This document shows positions 52,105-61,218 of a stretch of DNA of 64,000 nt, in pieces (the first letter of the stretch is position 1; every line of letters starts with the position of its first letter). Source of the stretch: Bacillus_BE sp042263505 (lineage in GTDB: Bacteria > Bacillota > Bacilli > Bacillales > Cytobacillaceae). The stretch lies in contig NZ_JBHKFI010000008.1 of NCBI RefSeq assembly GCF_042263505.1, forward strand, positions 62,001 to 126,000. Reading direction: 5' to 3'. The notes beneath the pieces are model-generated. The model saw only the letters and a program-made list of their open reading frames with translations. It searched no databases and was not told the DNA's origin. The position numbers and the translations under genes are program-made.

Positions 52105-53109
52105 ATGTTATTAAAGAGTAATGCACAGCGATTGCTTGGATTAATACTAGCAGGGTTCATCTTACTATTATTAATGTGTGCAAGTATTATATACGGTTAT
52201 ACTAATACAACTTGGAAAATGGCATGGGAAGCATTTACAAATAATAATGGCACCAATCAACAAATTATTATTCAAACAGTCAGATTTCCACGAGCCCTCA
52301 TTGCTACAGCTGTTGGTAGTAGCCTTGCAATATCTGGAGTTCTGATGCAAACCCTGACCAAAAATCCTTTAGCATCGCCTGGAATTTTTGGTGTTAACGC
52401 AGGTGCCAGTTTTGCCGTTGTTATTGCCGTCACTTTATTTTCGGTATCGAGCCTACAATCAACAGCATGGTTTGCATTTTTGGGGGCAGCAGTTGCTGCT
52501 CTTGGAGTCTATACAATTGGCACTGTTGGCAGAGGGGGGTTAACCCCGATGAAGTTAACGTTAGCCGGAGCTGCTATGGCAGCAATGCTTTCTTCTTTTT
52601 CACAAGGCTTTCTAGTATTGAATGATGCAGTGCTCGATCAAGTTTTGTTTTGGCTGGCTGGGTCTGTTCAAGGGAGAAAATTAGAAGTATTGATTGCTAC
52701 TCTCCCGTATTTCGGTATTGGCTTTCTTGGATCATTATTGATTTCATCGAAAATGAATGTGTTAGCAATGGGAGAGGATGTAGCCAAAGGATTAGGGTTA
52801 AGAACAGGAATGGTCAAAATGGCTGTTGCCATCATCGTTATTCTTCTTGCCGGTAGTTCAGTTGCGACAGCAGGACCTATTGCATTTATTGGCATTGTTA
52901 TTCCGCATGTCACAAGGTCGATTGTGGGAATCGATCACAGATGGGTCATTCCTTATGCAGGAATTCTTGGGGCAATCCTTCTTTTAATTGCTGACATTTT
53001 AGCGAGATATGTGATTATGCCGCGTGAGGTGCCGGTAGGGGTAATGACTGCCATCATTGGGACTCCATTCTTTCTTTATATTGTAAGAAGGGGGTTCAAT
53101 GGAAAATGA
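52105..53109 (+). CDS. Siderophore ABC permease, first subunit (YfiZ-like)
   Basis: This 334-residue FecCD-family permease has about ten helices. Family signatures are VRFPRALIATAVGSSLAISG, LTKNPLASPGIFGVNAGA, GPIAFIGIVIPHVTRSI and PREVPVGVMTAIIGTPFF. It overlaps the second permease gene by four bases. It forms a heterodimeric channel with that protein for ferric siderophore uptake. GAAAGGTAAAG lies upstream of the ATG. Confidence 0.88.
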   Translation: MLLKSNAQRLLGLILAGFILLLLMCASIIYGYTNTTWKMAWEAFTNNNGTNQQIIIQTVRFPRALIATAVGSSLAISGVLMQTLTKNPLASPGIFGVNAGASFAVVIAVTLFSVSSLQSTAWFAFLGAAVAALGVYTIGTVGRGGLTPMKLTLAGAAMAAMLSSFSQGFLVLNDAVLDQVLFWLAGSVQGRKLEVLIATLPYFGIGFLGSLLISSKMNVLAMGEDVAKGLGLRTGMVKMAVAIIVILLAGSSVATAGPIAFIGIVIPHVTRSIVGIDHRWVIPYAGILGAILLLIADILARYVIMPREVPVGVMTAIIGTPFFLYIVRRGFNGK

Positions 53110-54161
53110 GACAGTATAAAAGCCTGAGAATTTTTAAGGGAAGGCTTTCGTTTTTAATCGATAAAAGAGCGACAAGAACTTTTTGGGTAATGCTCATAGT
53201 GACAGTAGCTGTTTTTATATTAAGCATAGGGCTGGGAGAAATGAATCTAACTCCTCTAACCGTATTAAAAGTTCTTTTTGGTGGGGGAAATGATATGGAC
53301 AAACTTGTTGTTTTTTCCTTTCGTTTGCCGAGAATTATCGTTGCTTTATTAGTGGGGATATCCCTAGCTGTTTCAGGCGGGATTCTTCAAGGGATGATTC
53401 GTAATCCACTAGCTTCACCGGATATACTAGGAATTACAGGCGGAGCAGCCGTAGCAGTGGTAAGTTTTCTCGCCATGTTCAGTGATTCTAATCATGCATT
53501 AACGGTAAGTATTAAATGGTTGCCATTAGCTGCTTTTATCGGGGCTGCAGTTGTGTCACTGCTGGTTTACCTTCTTGCTTGGAAAAATGGAGTGACGCCT
53601 ATAAGGCTTGTTTTGATTGGGATTGGCTTATCCATGCTCATGCAGGCATTAACAACATTATTTATGATTTTAGGGCCAATTTATCAAGCAAGTCAGGCAA
53701 ATATATGGATAACAGGAACGGTAAATAGCGCGTCTTGGGAAAATATAGGAATGCTCCTTCCTTGGACATGCATTCTTATCCTTATGACTTTTGCTATGAT
53801 GAGAAAGATTAATATACAGGAGCTTGGAGATGAAATTGCAACAGGAGTCGGCAGCAATATTGGGCGAGGGCGATTCTTCCTTTTAATGATTAGTACTGCC
53901 TTAATAGGGGGTGCTGTAGCCTTTGCAGGTGGAATCGGATTTGTTGGTTTAATGGCTCCACATATGGCAAGAAGGCTTGTCGGTTCTTCGTATGGAGCCT
54001 TATTACCAGTATCGGCATTAATTGGTGGAATTCTCGTAATGATTGCGGATTTAGTTGGAAGAACTTTGTTTTCACCTTTGGAAATCCCCGCTGGTGTTTT
54101 TACATCGGGTATCGGTGCTCCTTACTTCATCTATTTGCTGTTTAAAACGAGAAATGCCTAG
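53106..54161 (+). CDS. Siderophore ABC permease, second subunit (YfhA-like)
   Basis: This 351-residue FecCD-family permease contains FRLPRIIVALLVGISLAVSG, GMIRNPLASPDILGITGGA, GGIGFVGLMAPHMARRLVG and EIPAGVFTSGIGAPYF. Its start overlaps the previous stop (ATGA), after GGGGGTTCAATGG. It corresponds in position and features to YfhA of the B. subtilis yfiZ-yfhA pair. The ATPase gene follows 24 bp later. Confidence 0.88.
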   Translation: MRQYKSLRIFKGRLSFLIDKRATRTFWVMLIVTVAVFILSIGLGEMNLTPLTVLKVLFGGGNDMDKLVVFSFRLPRIIVALLVGISLAVSGGILQGMIRNPLASPDILGITGGAAVAVVSFLAMFSDSNHALTVSIKWLPLAAFIGAAVVSLLVYLLAWKNGVTPIRLVLIGIGLSMLMQALTTLFMILGPIYQASQANIWITGTVNSASWENIGMLLPWTCILILMTFAMMRKINIQELGDEIATGVGSNIGRGRFFLLMISTALIGGAVAFAGGIGFVGLMAPHMARRLVGSSYGALLPVSALIGGILVMIADLVGRTLFSPLEIPAGVFTSGIGAPYFIYLLFKTRNA

Positions 54162-54185
54162 TATCGAAAAATAGGGGGTTTTCAC

Positions 54186-55004
54186 ATGCATGTGATTGAA
54201 ACTCAGAATTTAACACTATCTTATGGGGATTCCATTATTATAAAGGAATTGGACTTGCAGATTCCAAAAGGGGAAATAACCGTTTTTATTGGTGGAAACG
54301 GTTGTGGGAAATCGACTTTACTCCGTTCAATTGCACGGCTGTTAAAGCCAAAAGCGGGGACTGTATTATTGGATGGCAAGGCGATTGCAAAAATGCCATC
54401 AAAAGAGGTCGCAAAACAAATGGCGATGCTCCCTCAATCTCCTATTGCACCAGAAGGCTTAACCGTTCTGCAATTAGTAAAGCAAGGAAGATTTCCGTAC
54501 CAAACCTGGTTAAAACAATGGACGGAAGAAGACGAAATCAAAGTCAATCAGGCACTTCAGGCAACAAGAATGGTGGATTTAAAGGATCGCCTTGTAGATT
54601 CACTATCTGGTGGTCAACGACAACGTGCTTGGATAGCCATGACACTTGCACAGGATACGGATATTATTTTATTGGATGAACCTACTACTTATCTTGACAT
54701 GACTCATCAAATTGAAATTTTAGATTTATTGTTTGAATTAAATGCAAAGGAGAAAAGAACCGTTGTAATGGTTCTTCATGATATCAACCTAGCTTGTCGC
54801 TATGCCCATAATATCGTGGCCATTCAAGGAGGAAAAATATATGCGCATGGAAAACCTGAGGCAGTTATTAATAGCAGCTTAGTTAAACATGTTTTTAATT
54901 TGGATTGTAAGGTTACGATTGATCCATTATTCGGAACCCCATTGTGTATTCCTTATGGAAAAGGAAGAATTTTATTAAAGGAAGGTGTCGTTAATGGCTC
55001 TTGA
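54186..55004 (+). CDS. Siderophore ABC transporter ATP-binding protein
   Basis: This 272-residue FecE/FepC-type ATPase has Walker A GGNGCGKSTL, signature SGGQRQRA, Walker B IILLDEPTTYLDM and VLHDIN. The GRFPYQTWLKQW segment after the Q-loop is typical of siderophore ATPases such as YusV. In B. subtilis the shared ATPase is encoded elsewhere, whereas here it sits in the operon. AGGGGG lies before the ATG. It overlaps the next gene by 11 bases. Confidence 0.88.
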   Translation: MHVIETQNLTLSYGDSIIIKELDLQIPKGEITVFIGGNGCGKSTLLRSIARLLKPKAGTVLLDGKAIAKMPSKEVAKQMAMLPQSPIAPEGLTVLQLVKQGRFPYQTWLKQWTEEDEIKVNQALQATRMVDLKDRLVDSLSGGQRQRAWIAMTLAQDTDIILLDEPTTYLDMTHQIEILDLLFELNAKEKRTVVMVLHDINLACRYAHNIVAIQGGKIYAHGKPEAVINSSLVKHVFNLDCKVTIDPLFGTPLCIPYGKGRILLKEGVVNGS

Positions 55005-55755
55005 GCTTCAAGATCATGAGGTTAAGCTTTTAAGCCATTATCGGCTTTCTTTATCGACGAGGGATGCCTCAGAGAGCATCAAAATAGCGGATTTGTTGAA
55101 TGAGTCCTTCTTAACTCAATACTTACAGGAAATACAAGTGAAGATAGGGGCACCGAATATTCGGGTAGCTGCATCGATCTTTTTCAAACGCTATGCTTAT
55201 TTATCAGTGCTTTATTTATTGCCTATCACAGCTTGGAATAAGAAACTAAAGCTTGATTTTGATAAAATTTTTATACAGACAAATACGAATGATAAGCATT
55301 GGTTTCCAACTTTTTATTTTCAAAAGCTTGAAGTGGAAGAAGCATTAACGAACCGGATTGGGTGGAGAGAGGTTGCAATTAAAGAGTTGTTTGCTGCTCA
55401 TATCGCCCCTCTGATTAATTTAACTATGAAAATAGCAAAAGTTCCCCAGAATGTTTTGTTGGAAAATATTGCGGTCTATTTATTTTGGCTATATGAGGTC
55501 GTCCTAAATCAAATAGAGGCTGAGGAGAGGGTGAAGGAGGACTTTAAGTATGTGATGGAGGAAGCTCCCGGTCCCCTTTTCGGAAACTTTATAGATAATC
55601 CTTTCCAACCATTTCAGCAAACGAAGGTTTACATCGGTGAGCTCGATGAATGGGTTCGCCCAAGAAAAACATGCTGCAATTCCTATTTAATCAATCAAAA
55701 TAGCAGGCGTTGTAAAGTCTGTCCACCATACTGCAAGAATAATTGTCCGATCTAG
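54994..55755 (+). CDS. FhuF-like ferric siderophore reductase
   Basis: This 253-residue protein resembles FhuF / IucA-IucC C-terminal-domain proteins. The C-terminus has RKTCCNSYLI...RRCKVCPPYC, the Cys-Cys-x10-Cys-x2-Cys pattern that binds an unusual [2Fe-2S] cluster in FhuF; a further Cys pair follows. No signal or membrane helix is seen, so it should act in the cytosol and release iron from imported siderophores by reduction. The ATG at 54994 follows AAAGGAAGG. It is the last gene of the Fur-controlled operon. Confidence 0.85.
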   Translation: MALELQDHEVKLLSHYRLSLSTRDASESIKIADLLNESFLTQYLQEIQVKIGAPNIRVAASIFFKRYAYLSVLYLLPITAWNKKLKLDFDKIFIQTNTNDKHWFPTFYFQKLEVEEALTNRIGWREVAIKELFAAHIAPLINLTMKIAKVPQNVLLENIAVYLFWLYEVVLNQIEAEERVKEDFKYVMEEAPGPLFGNFIDNPFQPFQQTKVYIGELDEWVRPRKTCCNSYLINQNSRRCKVCPPYCKNNCPI

Positions 55756-55972
55756 GAATAAAAAATCGACCATTCAAAAAGCTTTCTCTAAGAAAATTTT
55801 TAAAAAATTTTCGAAAATAAAAATATATTCAAATATTGTCAATAAATGATAAAATGTAAGGGAAATCGAGGTTCTTTTCGTTGCCATTTGCTTATGGAGG
55901 AGGCTCGTGAAATCTCCAATTGACATTCATTTTTTCAAATAATTTGGTCATGTATTTGAAGGGGGAAACTGA

Positions 55973-56887
55973 ATGGAACAACTTTTAAGAAACTTTTTTC
56001 TCTTTTTGTCAAAAAACAAATCTCTTACGAAAATGGCTAAAAAATACGGATTGCGCTTTGGAGCTTCCCGTTTTGTTGCAGGAGAAACAATTGAGCAAGC
56101 AGTAAAGGTAATTAAGGATCTAAACAGCAAGGGCCTTGAAGTGACCATTGATTACTTAGGCGAATTTGTTGATAACGAACAAGAGGCAAATGTGATGGCT
56201 GATCATTGCATTATTGCCATTGAGGCAATTGGTCGTGAAAAATTAAAATCACAGCTTTCCCTTAAAATGACATCAATGGGCCTAGATATATCCGATGAAG
56301 TCGTGATGCGGAATATGTACAGAATCCTTGATGCAGCTACAAAGAATCATATTTTTGTGACCATTGATATGGAGGATTTCACTCGTTTCCAAAAAACGTT
56401 AGATATTTTTAAACAGTTAAAATCAGAATACGAAAATATTGGAACGGTTATTCAAGCTTATCTTTATCGAACTGAAAAGGATGTTAGTGACTTAAATGAA
56501 TTTTCTCCTAATCTTCGCCTTGTAAAGGGTGCCTATAAGGAACCGCCAGAAGTAGCTTTCCCTGAAAAGAAAGATGTCGATGAGAATTATAAAAATATTA
56601 TTAAAATGCATTTGCTAAATGGAAACTACACGGCAGTTGCATCCCATGATGAAGCGATTATTGAATATACAAAGCAATTGGTAAAGGAAAACCATATTTC
56701 AAATGATCAATTTGAATTTCAAATGCTTTATGGAATTCGCAATGAGAGGCAGTTGGAACTAGTACAAGAAGGATATAAAATGCGTGTCTATGTTCCGTAT
56801 GGGACAGATTGGTATGGCTACTTTATGCGCCGTTTAGCTGAGCGCCCTGCTAATGTGGCATTTGTGCTGAAAGGTATGTTCAAGTAA
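55973..56887 (+). CDS. fadM: Proline dehydrogenase (FadM/PutB-like)
   Basis: This 304-residue FAD enzyme of the PRODH TIM-barrel family contains LEVTIDYLGEFV, FVTIDMEDFTR, LRLVKGAYKEP, VASHDEAII, FEFQMLYGIR and YVPYGTDWYGYFMRRLAERP. It oxidises proline to pyrroline-5-carboxylate at the membrane. In B. subtilis the homologue beside yuzL and fadN is FadM (YusM). GAAGGGGG lies upstream of the ATG. A terminator follows, so it is a separate transcript; no FadR box is evident upstream. Confidence 0.88.
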   Translation: MEQLLRNFFLFLSKNKSLTKMAKKYGLRFGASRFVAGETIEQAVKVIKDLNSKGLEVTIDYLGEFVDNEQEANVMADHCIIAIEAIGREKLKSQLSLKMTSMGLDISDEVVMRNMYRILDAATKNHIFVTIDMEDFTRFQKTLDIFKQLKSEYENIGTVIQAYLYRTEKDVSDLNEFSPNLRLVKGAYKEPPEVAFPEKKDVDENYKNIIKMHLLNGNYTAVASHDEAIIEYTKQLVKENHISNDQFEFQMLYGIRNERQLELVQEGYKMRVYVPYGTDWYGYFMRRLAERPANVAFVLKGMFK

Positions 56888-56904
56888 TACATAATAAAAG
56901 AAAA

Positions 56905-56945
56905 GGCTGACGAATGGAAACAATCATCCAAAGTCAGCCATTTTT
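56905..56945 (+). terminator. Terminator after proline dehydrogenase
   Basis: GGCTGAC pairs with GTCAGCC (56905-56911, 56933-56939), followed by ATTTTTAT. Repeat copy D starts in its tail. Confidence 0.8.
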
Positions 56946-57155
56946 ATCCCACACTTAACGGACAGTAAGACTCCCACTTCAAGATTCTGAGAATACGAAG
57001 AAGATAGGTGGGAGATCAACTGTCCGTAAAGGTCCGATAAGTTCAACTAACCATCAGTGGGGGATGAATGGCAGACTAAAAGCGCGACGTCAACACATAA
57101 GTCTGCACACTTCACGTCCTGAGCGTTGAAAGCCCCCACTGATGGAAGTTTCACT
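56942..57155 (+). repeat. Dispersed structured repeat, internally deleted copy D
   Basis: This copy has both ends of the family but lacks about 110 bp of the middle (the GTCCT...AGGAC part), replaced by GATAAGTTCAAC. The stems ACGGACA/TGTCCGT, CTCCCACTT/AGGTGGGAG and the 3' stem CCATCAGTGGGGG/CCCCCACTGATGG are kept, the last now a perfect 13-bp match. Confidence 0.85.
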
Positions 57156-57169
57156 TTATCCATAACCAG

Positions 57170-57301
57170 TTATTTTTTAAATTGGTTATTCTGGCTATTT
57201 ACTTTTCCGCCGTCATCCCTTTCTACAGTTGGACCAGCATTTCCTTTTACGCTTGTTGCACTTACACCAGCTTTAGACGGGTTTTTCTTCAATCGTGCCA
57301 T
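57170..57301 (-). CDS. yuzL: YuzL-family small protein
   Basis: This 43-codon gene encodes a peptide starting MARLKKNPSKAGVSATSVKG and ending NSQNNQFKK, the YuzL family pattern. In B. subtilis yuzL lies at the same place between fadM and fadN. It is small, basic and hydrophilic; its function is unknown, and a spore-related role is only a guess. A ribosome-binding GGGGG lies before the ATG. Confidence 0.85.
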   Translation of the reverse strand: MARLKKNPSKAGVSATSVKGNAGPTVERDDGGKVNSQNNQFKK

Positions 57302-57511
57302 CAGTACACCCCCTTTAAAATAACAAAACCATTCATTACTTAATTTTCCCTAATGGAAAATAATTATCAGAAATTGGAATATCCATCATGATTGATGGAA
57401 CTTTCAAAAAAATTTAAAAATAAGTCATCTGATTATTGCGTAAATTTTTAAAATATTTTATAGTAATTACATAGGTGGAACACATTCATGAATATTTTTT
57501 TCGACAAAAAA
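57302..57511. other. Intergenic region upstream of fadN
   Basis: AT-rich, without coding potential. It should hold the yuzL and fadN promoters; the FadR operator is listed separately. Confidence 0.4.
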
Positions 57512-57529
57512 TGAATGAGTATTCATTCA
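57512..57529. promoter_or_regulatory. FadR operator
   Basis: TGAATGAGTATTCATTCA is a perfect match to the B. subtilis FadR box TGAATGANTANTCATTCA, 22 bp before the fadN start. It predicts repression relieved by long-chain acyl-CoA. Confidence 0.9.
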
Positions 57530-57551
57530 AACACAAAAGGGGGAGAATTAG

Positions 57552-59936
57552 TTGGTCCAACAAATTAAAAAAGCTGCGGTTCTAGGATCAGGGGTGATGG
57601 GATCTGGAATTGCTGCACACTTAGCAAACATTGGGATTCCGACATTGTTGCTAGACATTGTACCTCGTGAATTAACGGACGCTGAAAAAGCGAAAGGATT
57701 AACCCTTGAAAATAAGCAAGTGCGCAATCGCATTAGCGCCACTGCACTTCAAAAATTACTTAAGCAAAAGCCAGCACCACTTACCTCAAAGAAAAATCTC
57801 GCACTAATTGAACCAGGAAATTTTGATGATGATATGGAGCGTCTTAAAGACGTGGATTGGATTATTGAAGTAGTCGTTGAAAATTTAGCCATCAAGCAAC
57901 AAATTTTTGAAAAAATCGATCAACATCGGAAAGCAGGAAGCATCGTTAGCTCCAATACCTCAGGAATTTCAGTTGAAGCAATGGCTGAAGGCCGTTCAGA
58001 GGATTTTAAAAAGCATTTTTTAGGTACTCATTTTTTCAACCCTCCGCGTTATTTGAAGCTTTTAGAAATTATCCCAACAAAGGCTACAGATCCGGAAGTT
58101 GTCTCCTTTATGAAGGAATTTGGTGAGGATGTGCTTGGCAAAGGGGTTGTGGAAGCGAAGGATACACCAAATTTTATTGCCAATCGCATTGGAACTTACG
58201 GCTTGCTGATAACCGTACAGGAAATGTTAAAAGGCGGCTATAGTGTTGGGGAAGTTGATTCCGTAACAGGACCAATAATCGGCAGACCAAGAAGTGCAAC
58301 CTTCCGCACATTAGATGTAGTAGGTCTTGACACTTTTGCTCATGTAGCGAAAAATGTCTACGACCAAGTGGAAGGAAAAGAAAAGGAAGTATTTGAAGTA
58401 CCAGGATTTATCACGAAAATGCTAGAAAACGGCTGGCTAGGTGCTAAATCCAGCCAAGGATTTTTTGTGAAAAAGGGAAAAGAAATTTTTGAATTAGATC
58501 CAGACACATTAGAATACGGTCCTGTGAAAAAATTAAAAACAGCTTCTATTGAGCTAAGCAAACAACAAAAAGGATTAGCAAATAAATTGAAAACGCTACT
58601 ATATGCAGATGATCGCGCTGGACAATTATTGTGGAAAATCACGACACCTACCCTCATGTATTCTGCTGAGCTATTGGGAACCATTGCTGATGATATCGTT
58701 GCGATTGATAACGCAATGAAGTGGGGTTTCGGCTGGCAGCAGGGTCCATTTGAAATTTGGGATGCGATTGGTGTAGAGAAGTCTGTTCAAAAGATGGAAC
58801 AAGTTGGATTAGTGGTTCCAGCATGGGTGAAAGAGATGCTTGCAACAGGCAACGCTTCCTTCTATAAAGAAGAGGATGGAAAAAAATATTTCTATCAAAA
58901 TGGTGAATACAAATTAGCTTTTGAAAATCCGAAGGTCATTAATCTTAAAGCATTAAAGAAGCAAAACAAAGTCATTCTGAAAAATAGTGGAGCAAGCCTT
59001 ATTGATATAGGCGATGGAGTGGCCTTACTTGAATTTACTTCACCAAACAATGCAATTGGACCTGATATTACGCAAATGATTAATTTGGCCATTGACGAAG
59101 TTGAGAAGAATTACAAAGGACTCGTGATTGGAAACCAAGGGAAAAACTTCTGCGTCGGTGCCAATCTTGCAATGATTTTAATGGCGGCTCAAGATGATGA
59201 TATCTTTGAATTAAATGCAACCGTTAAGAGTTTTCAACAAGCTACATTGAAAATTAAATATAGTACAAAACCAGTGGTTGCGGCCCCGTTTGGCATGACT
59301 TTAGGTGGAGGTGCAGAAGTTTGTTTACCTGCAGCTCATATCCAAGCCTCTTCCGAAACCTATATGGGACTTGTTGAAACAGGAGTAGGTTTAATTCCTG
59401 GTGGCGGTGGTAATAAAGAGCTTTATATTAAGCATTTGAACAGCCTCCCTAATGGAATTGATTTTGATCTTCAATTAGTGGCAAATAAAGTATTTGAATC
59501 CATTGCGATGGCAAAGGTATCAGCCTCTGGTGAAGAAGCACGTGACAATAACTTCCTGAACTTTACAGATGGCATTAGTGTAAACCCAGATCATCAATTA
59601 TATGATGCAAAGCAGGCAGTACTTGGCTTATACGAAGGAGGCTATAAACCACCTGTACGCCGCAAGGTACCGGTTGTAGGGGAAGTTGGTTATGCAACTT
59701 TATTATTGGGCGCTCAATCCATGTACTATTCTGGATATATTTCCGAATATGACTTGAAAATTGCCAAAAAACTTGCTTATGTCATTGCTGGCGGTAAGGT
59801 GTCATACGGAACAGAGGTCGATGAAGAGTATTTATTGGATTTAGAAAGAGAAGCATTTTTAAGTTTAGTTGCTGAAGCGAAATCTCAACAAAGAATGCAG
59901 CATATGCTTGTTAAAGGGAAACCATTACGCAATTAA
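57552..59936 (+). CDS. fadN: 3-hydroxyacyl-CoA dehydrogenase / enoyl-CoA hydratase
   Basis: This 794-residue bifunctional enzyme has an N-terminal NAD-binding domain (GSGVMGSGIAAHLA, residues 13-26) with HFFNPPRYLKLLEIIPT, a second helical dehydrogenase domain, and a C-terminal crotonase domain (about 490-690; VGANLAMILMA and GGGAEVCLPAAH). It catalyses hydration and oxidation in fatty-acid beta-oxidation. A TTG start follows GGGGGAGAA. fadA and fadE follow in the same operon, as in B. subtilis. The match to FadN in length and order is good. Confidence 0.92.
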   Translation: MVQQIKKAAVLGSGVMGSGIAAHLANIGIPTLLLDIVPRELTDAEKAKGLTLENKQVRNRISATALQKLLKQKPAPLTSKKNLALIEPGNFDDDMERLKDVDWIIEVVVENLAIKQQIFEKIDQHRKAGSIVSSNTSGISVEAMAEGRSEDFKKHFLGTHFFNPPRYLKLLEIIPTKATDPEVVSFMKEFGEDVLGKGVVEAKDTPNFIANRIGTYGLLITVQEMLKGGYSVGEVDSVTGPIIGRPRSATFRTLDVVGLDTFAHVAKNVYDQVEGKEKEVFEVPGFITKMLENGWLGAKSSQGFFVKKGKEIFELDPDTLEYGPVKKLKTASIELSKQQKGLANKLKTLLYADDRAGQLLWKITTPTLMYSAELLGTIADDIVAIDNAMKWGFGWQQGPFEIWDAIGVEKSVQKMEQVGLVVPAWVKEMLATGNASFYKEEDGKKYFYQNGEYKLAFENPKVINLKALKKQNKVILKNSGASLIDIGDGVALLEFTSPNNAIGPDITQMINLAIDEVEKNYKGLVIGNQGKNFCVGANLAMILMAAQDDDIFELNATVKSFQQATLKIKYSTKPVVAAPFGMTLGGGAEVCLPAAHIQASSETYMGLVETGVGLIPGGGGNKELYIKHLNSLPNGIDFDLQLVANKVFESIAMAKVSASGEEARDNNFLNFTDGISVNPDHQLYDAKQAVLGLYEGGYKPPVRRKVPVVGEVGYATLLLGAQSMYYSGYISEYDLKIAKKLAYVIAGGKVSYGTEVDEEYLLDLEREAFLSLVAEAKSQQRMQHMLVKGKPLRN

Positions 59937-59986
59937 AAATGAATAGAATAATAGATTTGAGAACAGAAGGAAAGAGAGGGAATGAG

Positions 59987-61162
59987 ATGAGAGAAGCGGT
60001 AATAGTAGCAGGCGCTCGTACTCCGGTCGGAAAAGCGAAAAAGGGGTCTTTGGCTCATGTTCGACCTGATGATTTAGGTGCTCTTGTTGTAAAAGAAACC
60101 CTAAAGCGTGCCGGGAATTATGAAGGAAATATTGATGATTTAATCATCGGCAATGCTATGCCTGAGGCGGAACAAGGAACAAATATGGCAAGAATCATTG
60201 GAGCGTTGGCTGGTCTTCCTGATACAGTTCCAGCGATTACAGTGAATCGTTTCTGCTCTTCAGGTCTGCAAGCAATCGCTTATGCAGCGGAAAAGGTCAT
60301 GATTGGTCATGCTGACACGATTATTGCAGGTGGAGCTGAATCCATGAGCATGGTTCCAATGATGGGTCACGTCGTCCGTCCGAATGTAAAGCTTGCAGAA
60401 ACGGCACCAGAATATTATATGGGAATGGGTCATACGGCTGAGGAAGTGGCTAAAAAATATGGTGTGACAAGGGATGACCAAGATGCTTTTGCTGTCCGTA
60501 GTCACCAAAAGGCAGCAAAAGCAATTGCTGAAGGAAAATTTTCAGATGAAATTGTTCCAGTTGAGGTAACAAAGCGGACCGTTGGAGCTGATAACAAATT
60601 AGTAGAAAAAACCTTCTTATTTAGTCAAGATGAAGGTGTTCGTCCAGACTCAACAGTAGACACTTTAGGTAAGCTGCGTCCTGCATTTAATGTAAGAGGT
60701 ACTGTTACGGCAGGAAACTCTTCACAAACCAGTGATGGGGCTGCTGCTGTGATGGTCATGGATCGGGAGAAAGCAGAAGCCAATGGTTTAAAACCAATGG
60801 CAAAGTTCCGTTCCTTCGCGGTCGGCGGAGTTCCGCCAGAAGTAATGGGAATCGGACCGATTGTAGCCATTCCAAAGGCGTTAAAGCTTGCGGGTTTAGA
60901 AATTTCTGATATCGGCTTGTTTGAGTTAAATGAAGCATTCGCCTCTCAATCTCTTCAAGTCATTCGTGAATTAGGATTGGATGAGGAGAAAGTAAATGTC
61001 AATGGAGGGGCGATTGCTTTAGGTCATCCACTTGGCTGCACAGGAGCGAAGCTTACACTATCTATCATTCATGAAATGAAACGTCGCAACGAACAATTTG
61101 GTGTCGTTACAATGTGTATCGGCGGCGGAATGGGCGCTGCAGGGGTATTTGAACTTTTATAA
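59987..61162 (+). CDS. fadA: Acetyl-CoA C-acyltransferase (thiolase)
   Basis: This 391-residue thiolase has the nucleophile Cys in NRFCSSGLQAIAYA (about residue 90), GGAESMSMVPMMG, the catalytic His in GGAIALGHPLGCTGA, and the proton-transfer Cys in MCIGGGMGAAG. It cleaves 3-ketoacyl-CoA to acetyl-CoA. The ATG at 59987 begins the family sequence MREAVIVAGARTPVGKA; an upstream in-frame ATG is rejected. It lies 50 bp behind fadN. Confidence 0.93.
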   Translation: MREAVIVAGARTPVGKAKKGSLAHVRPDDLGALVVKETLKRAGNYEGNIDDLIIGNAMPEAEQGTNMARIIGALAGLPDTVPAITVNRFCSSGLQAIAYAAEKVMIGHADTIIAGGAESMSMVPMMGHVVRPNVKLAETAPEYYMGMGHTAEEVAKKYGVTRDDQDAFAVRSHQKAAKAIAEGKFSDEIVPVEVTKRTVGADNKLVEKTFLFSQDEGVRPDSTVDTLGKLRPAFNVRGTVTAGNSSQTSDGAAAVMVMDREKAEANGLKPMAKFRSFAVGGVPPEVMGIGPIVAIPKALKLAGLEISDIGLFELNEAFASQSLQVIRELGLDEEKVNVNGGAIALGHPLGCTGAKLTLSIIHEMKRRNEQFGVVTMCIGGGMGAAGVFELL

Positions 61163-61218
61163 ATAGTTTTTGGATTTGAAGAAAAAGCCCTATATCAAAA
61201 GAAATGGAGGAAAAATGA

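Noticed and set aside
57126..57323. 65-codon plus-strand frame
   Set aside because: It is antisense to the yuzL gene, which has a family match and synteny.
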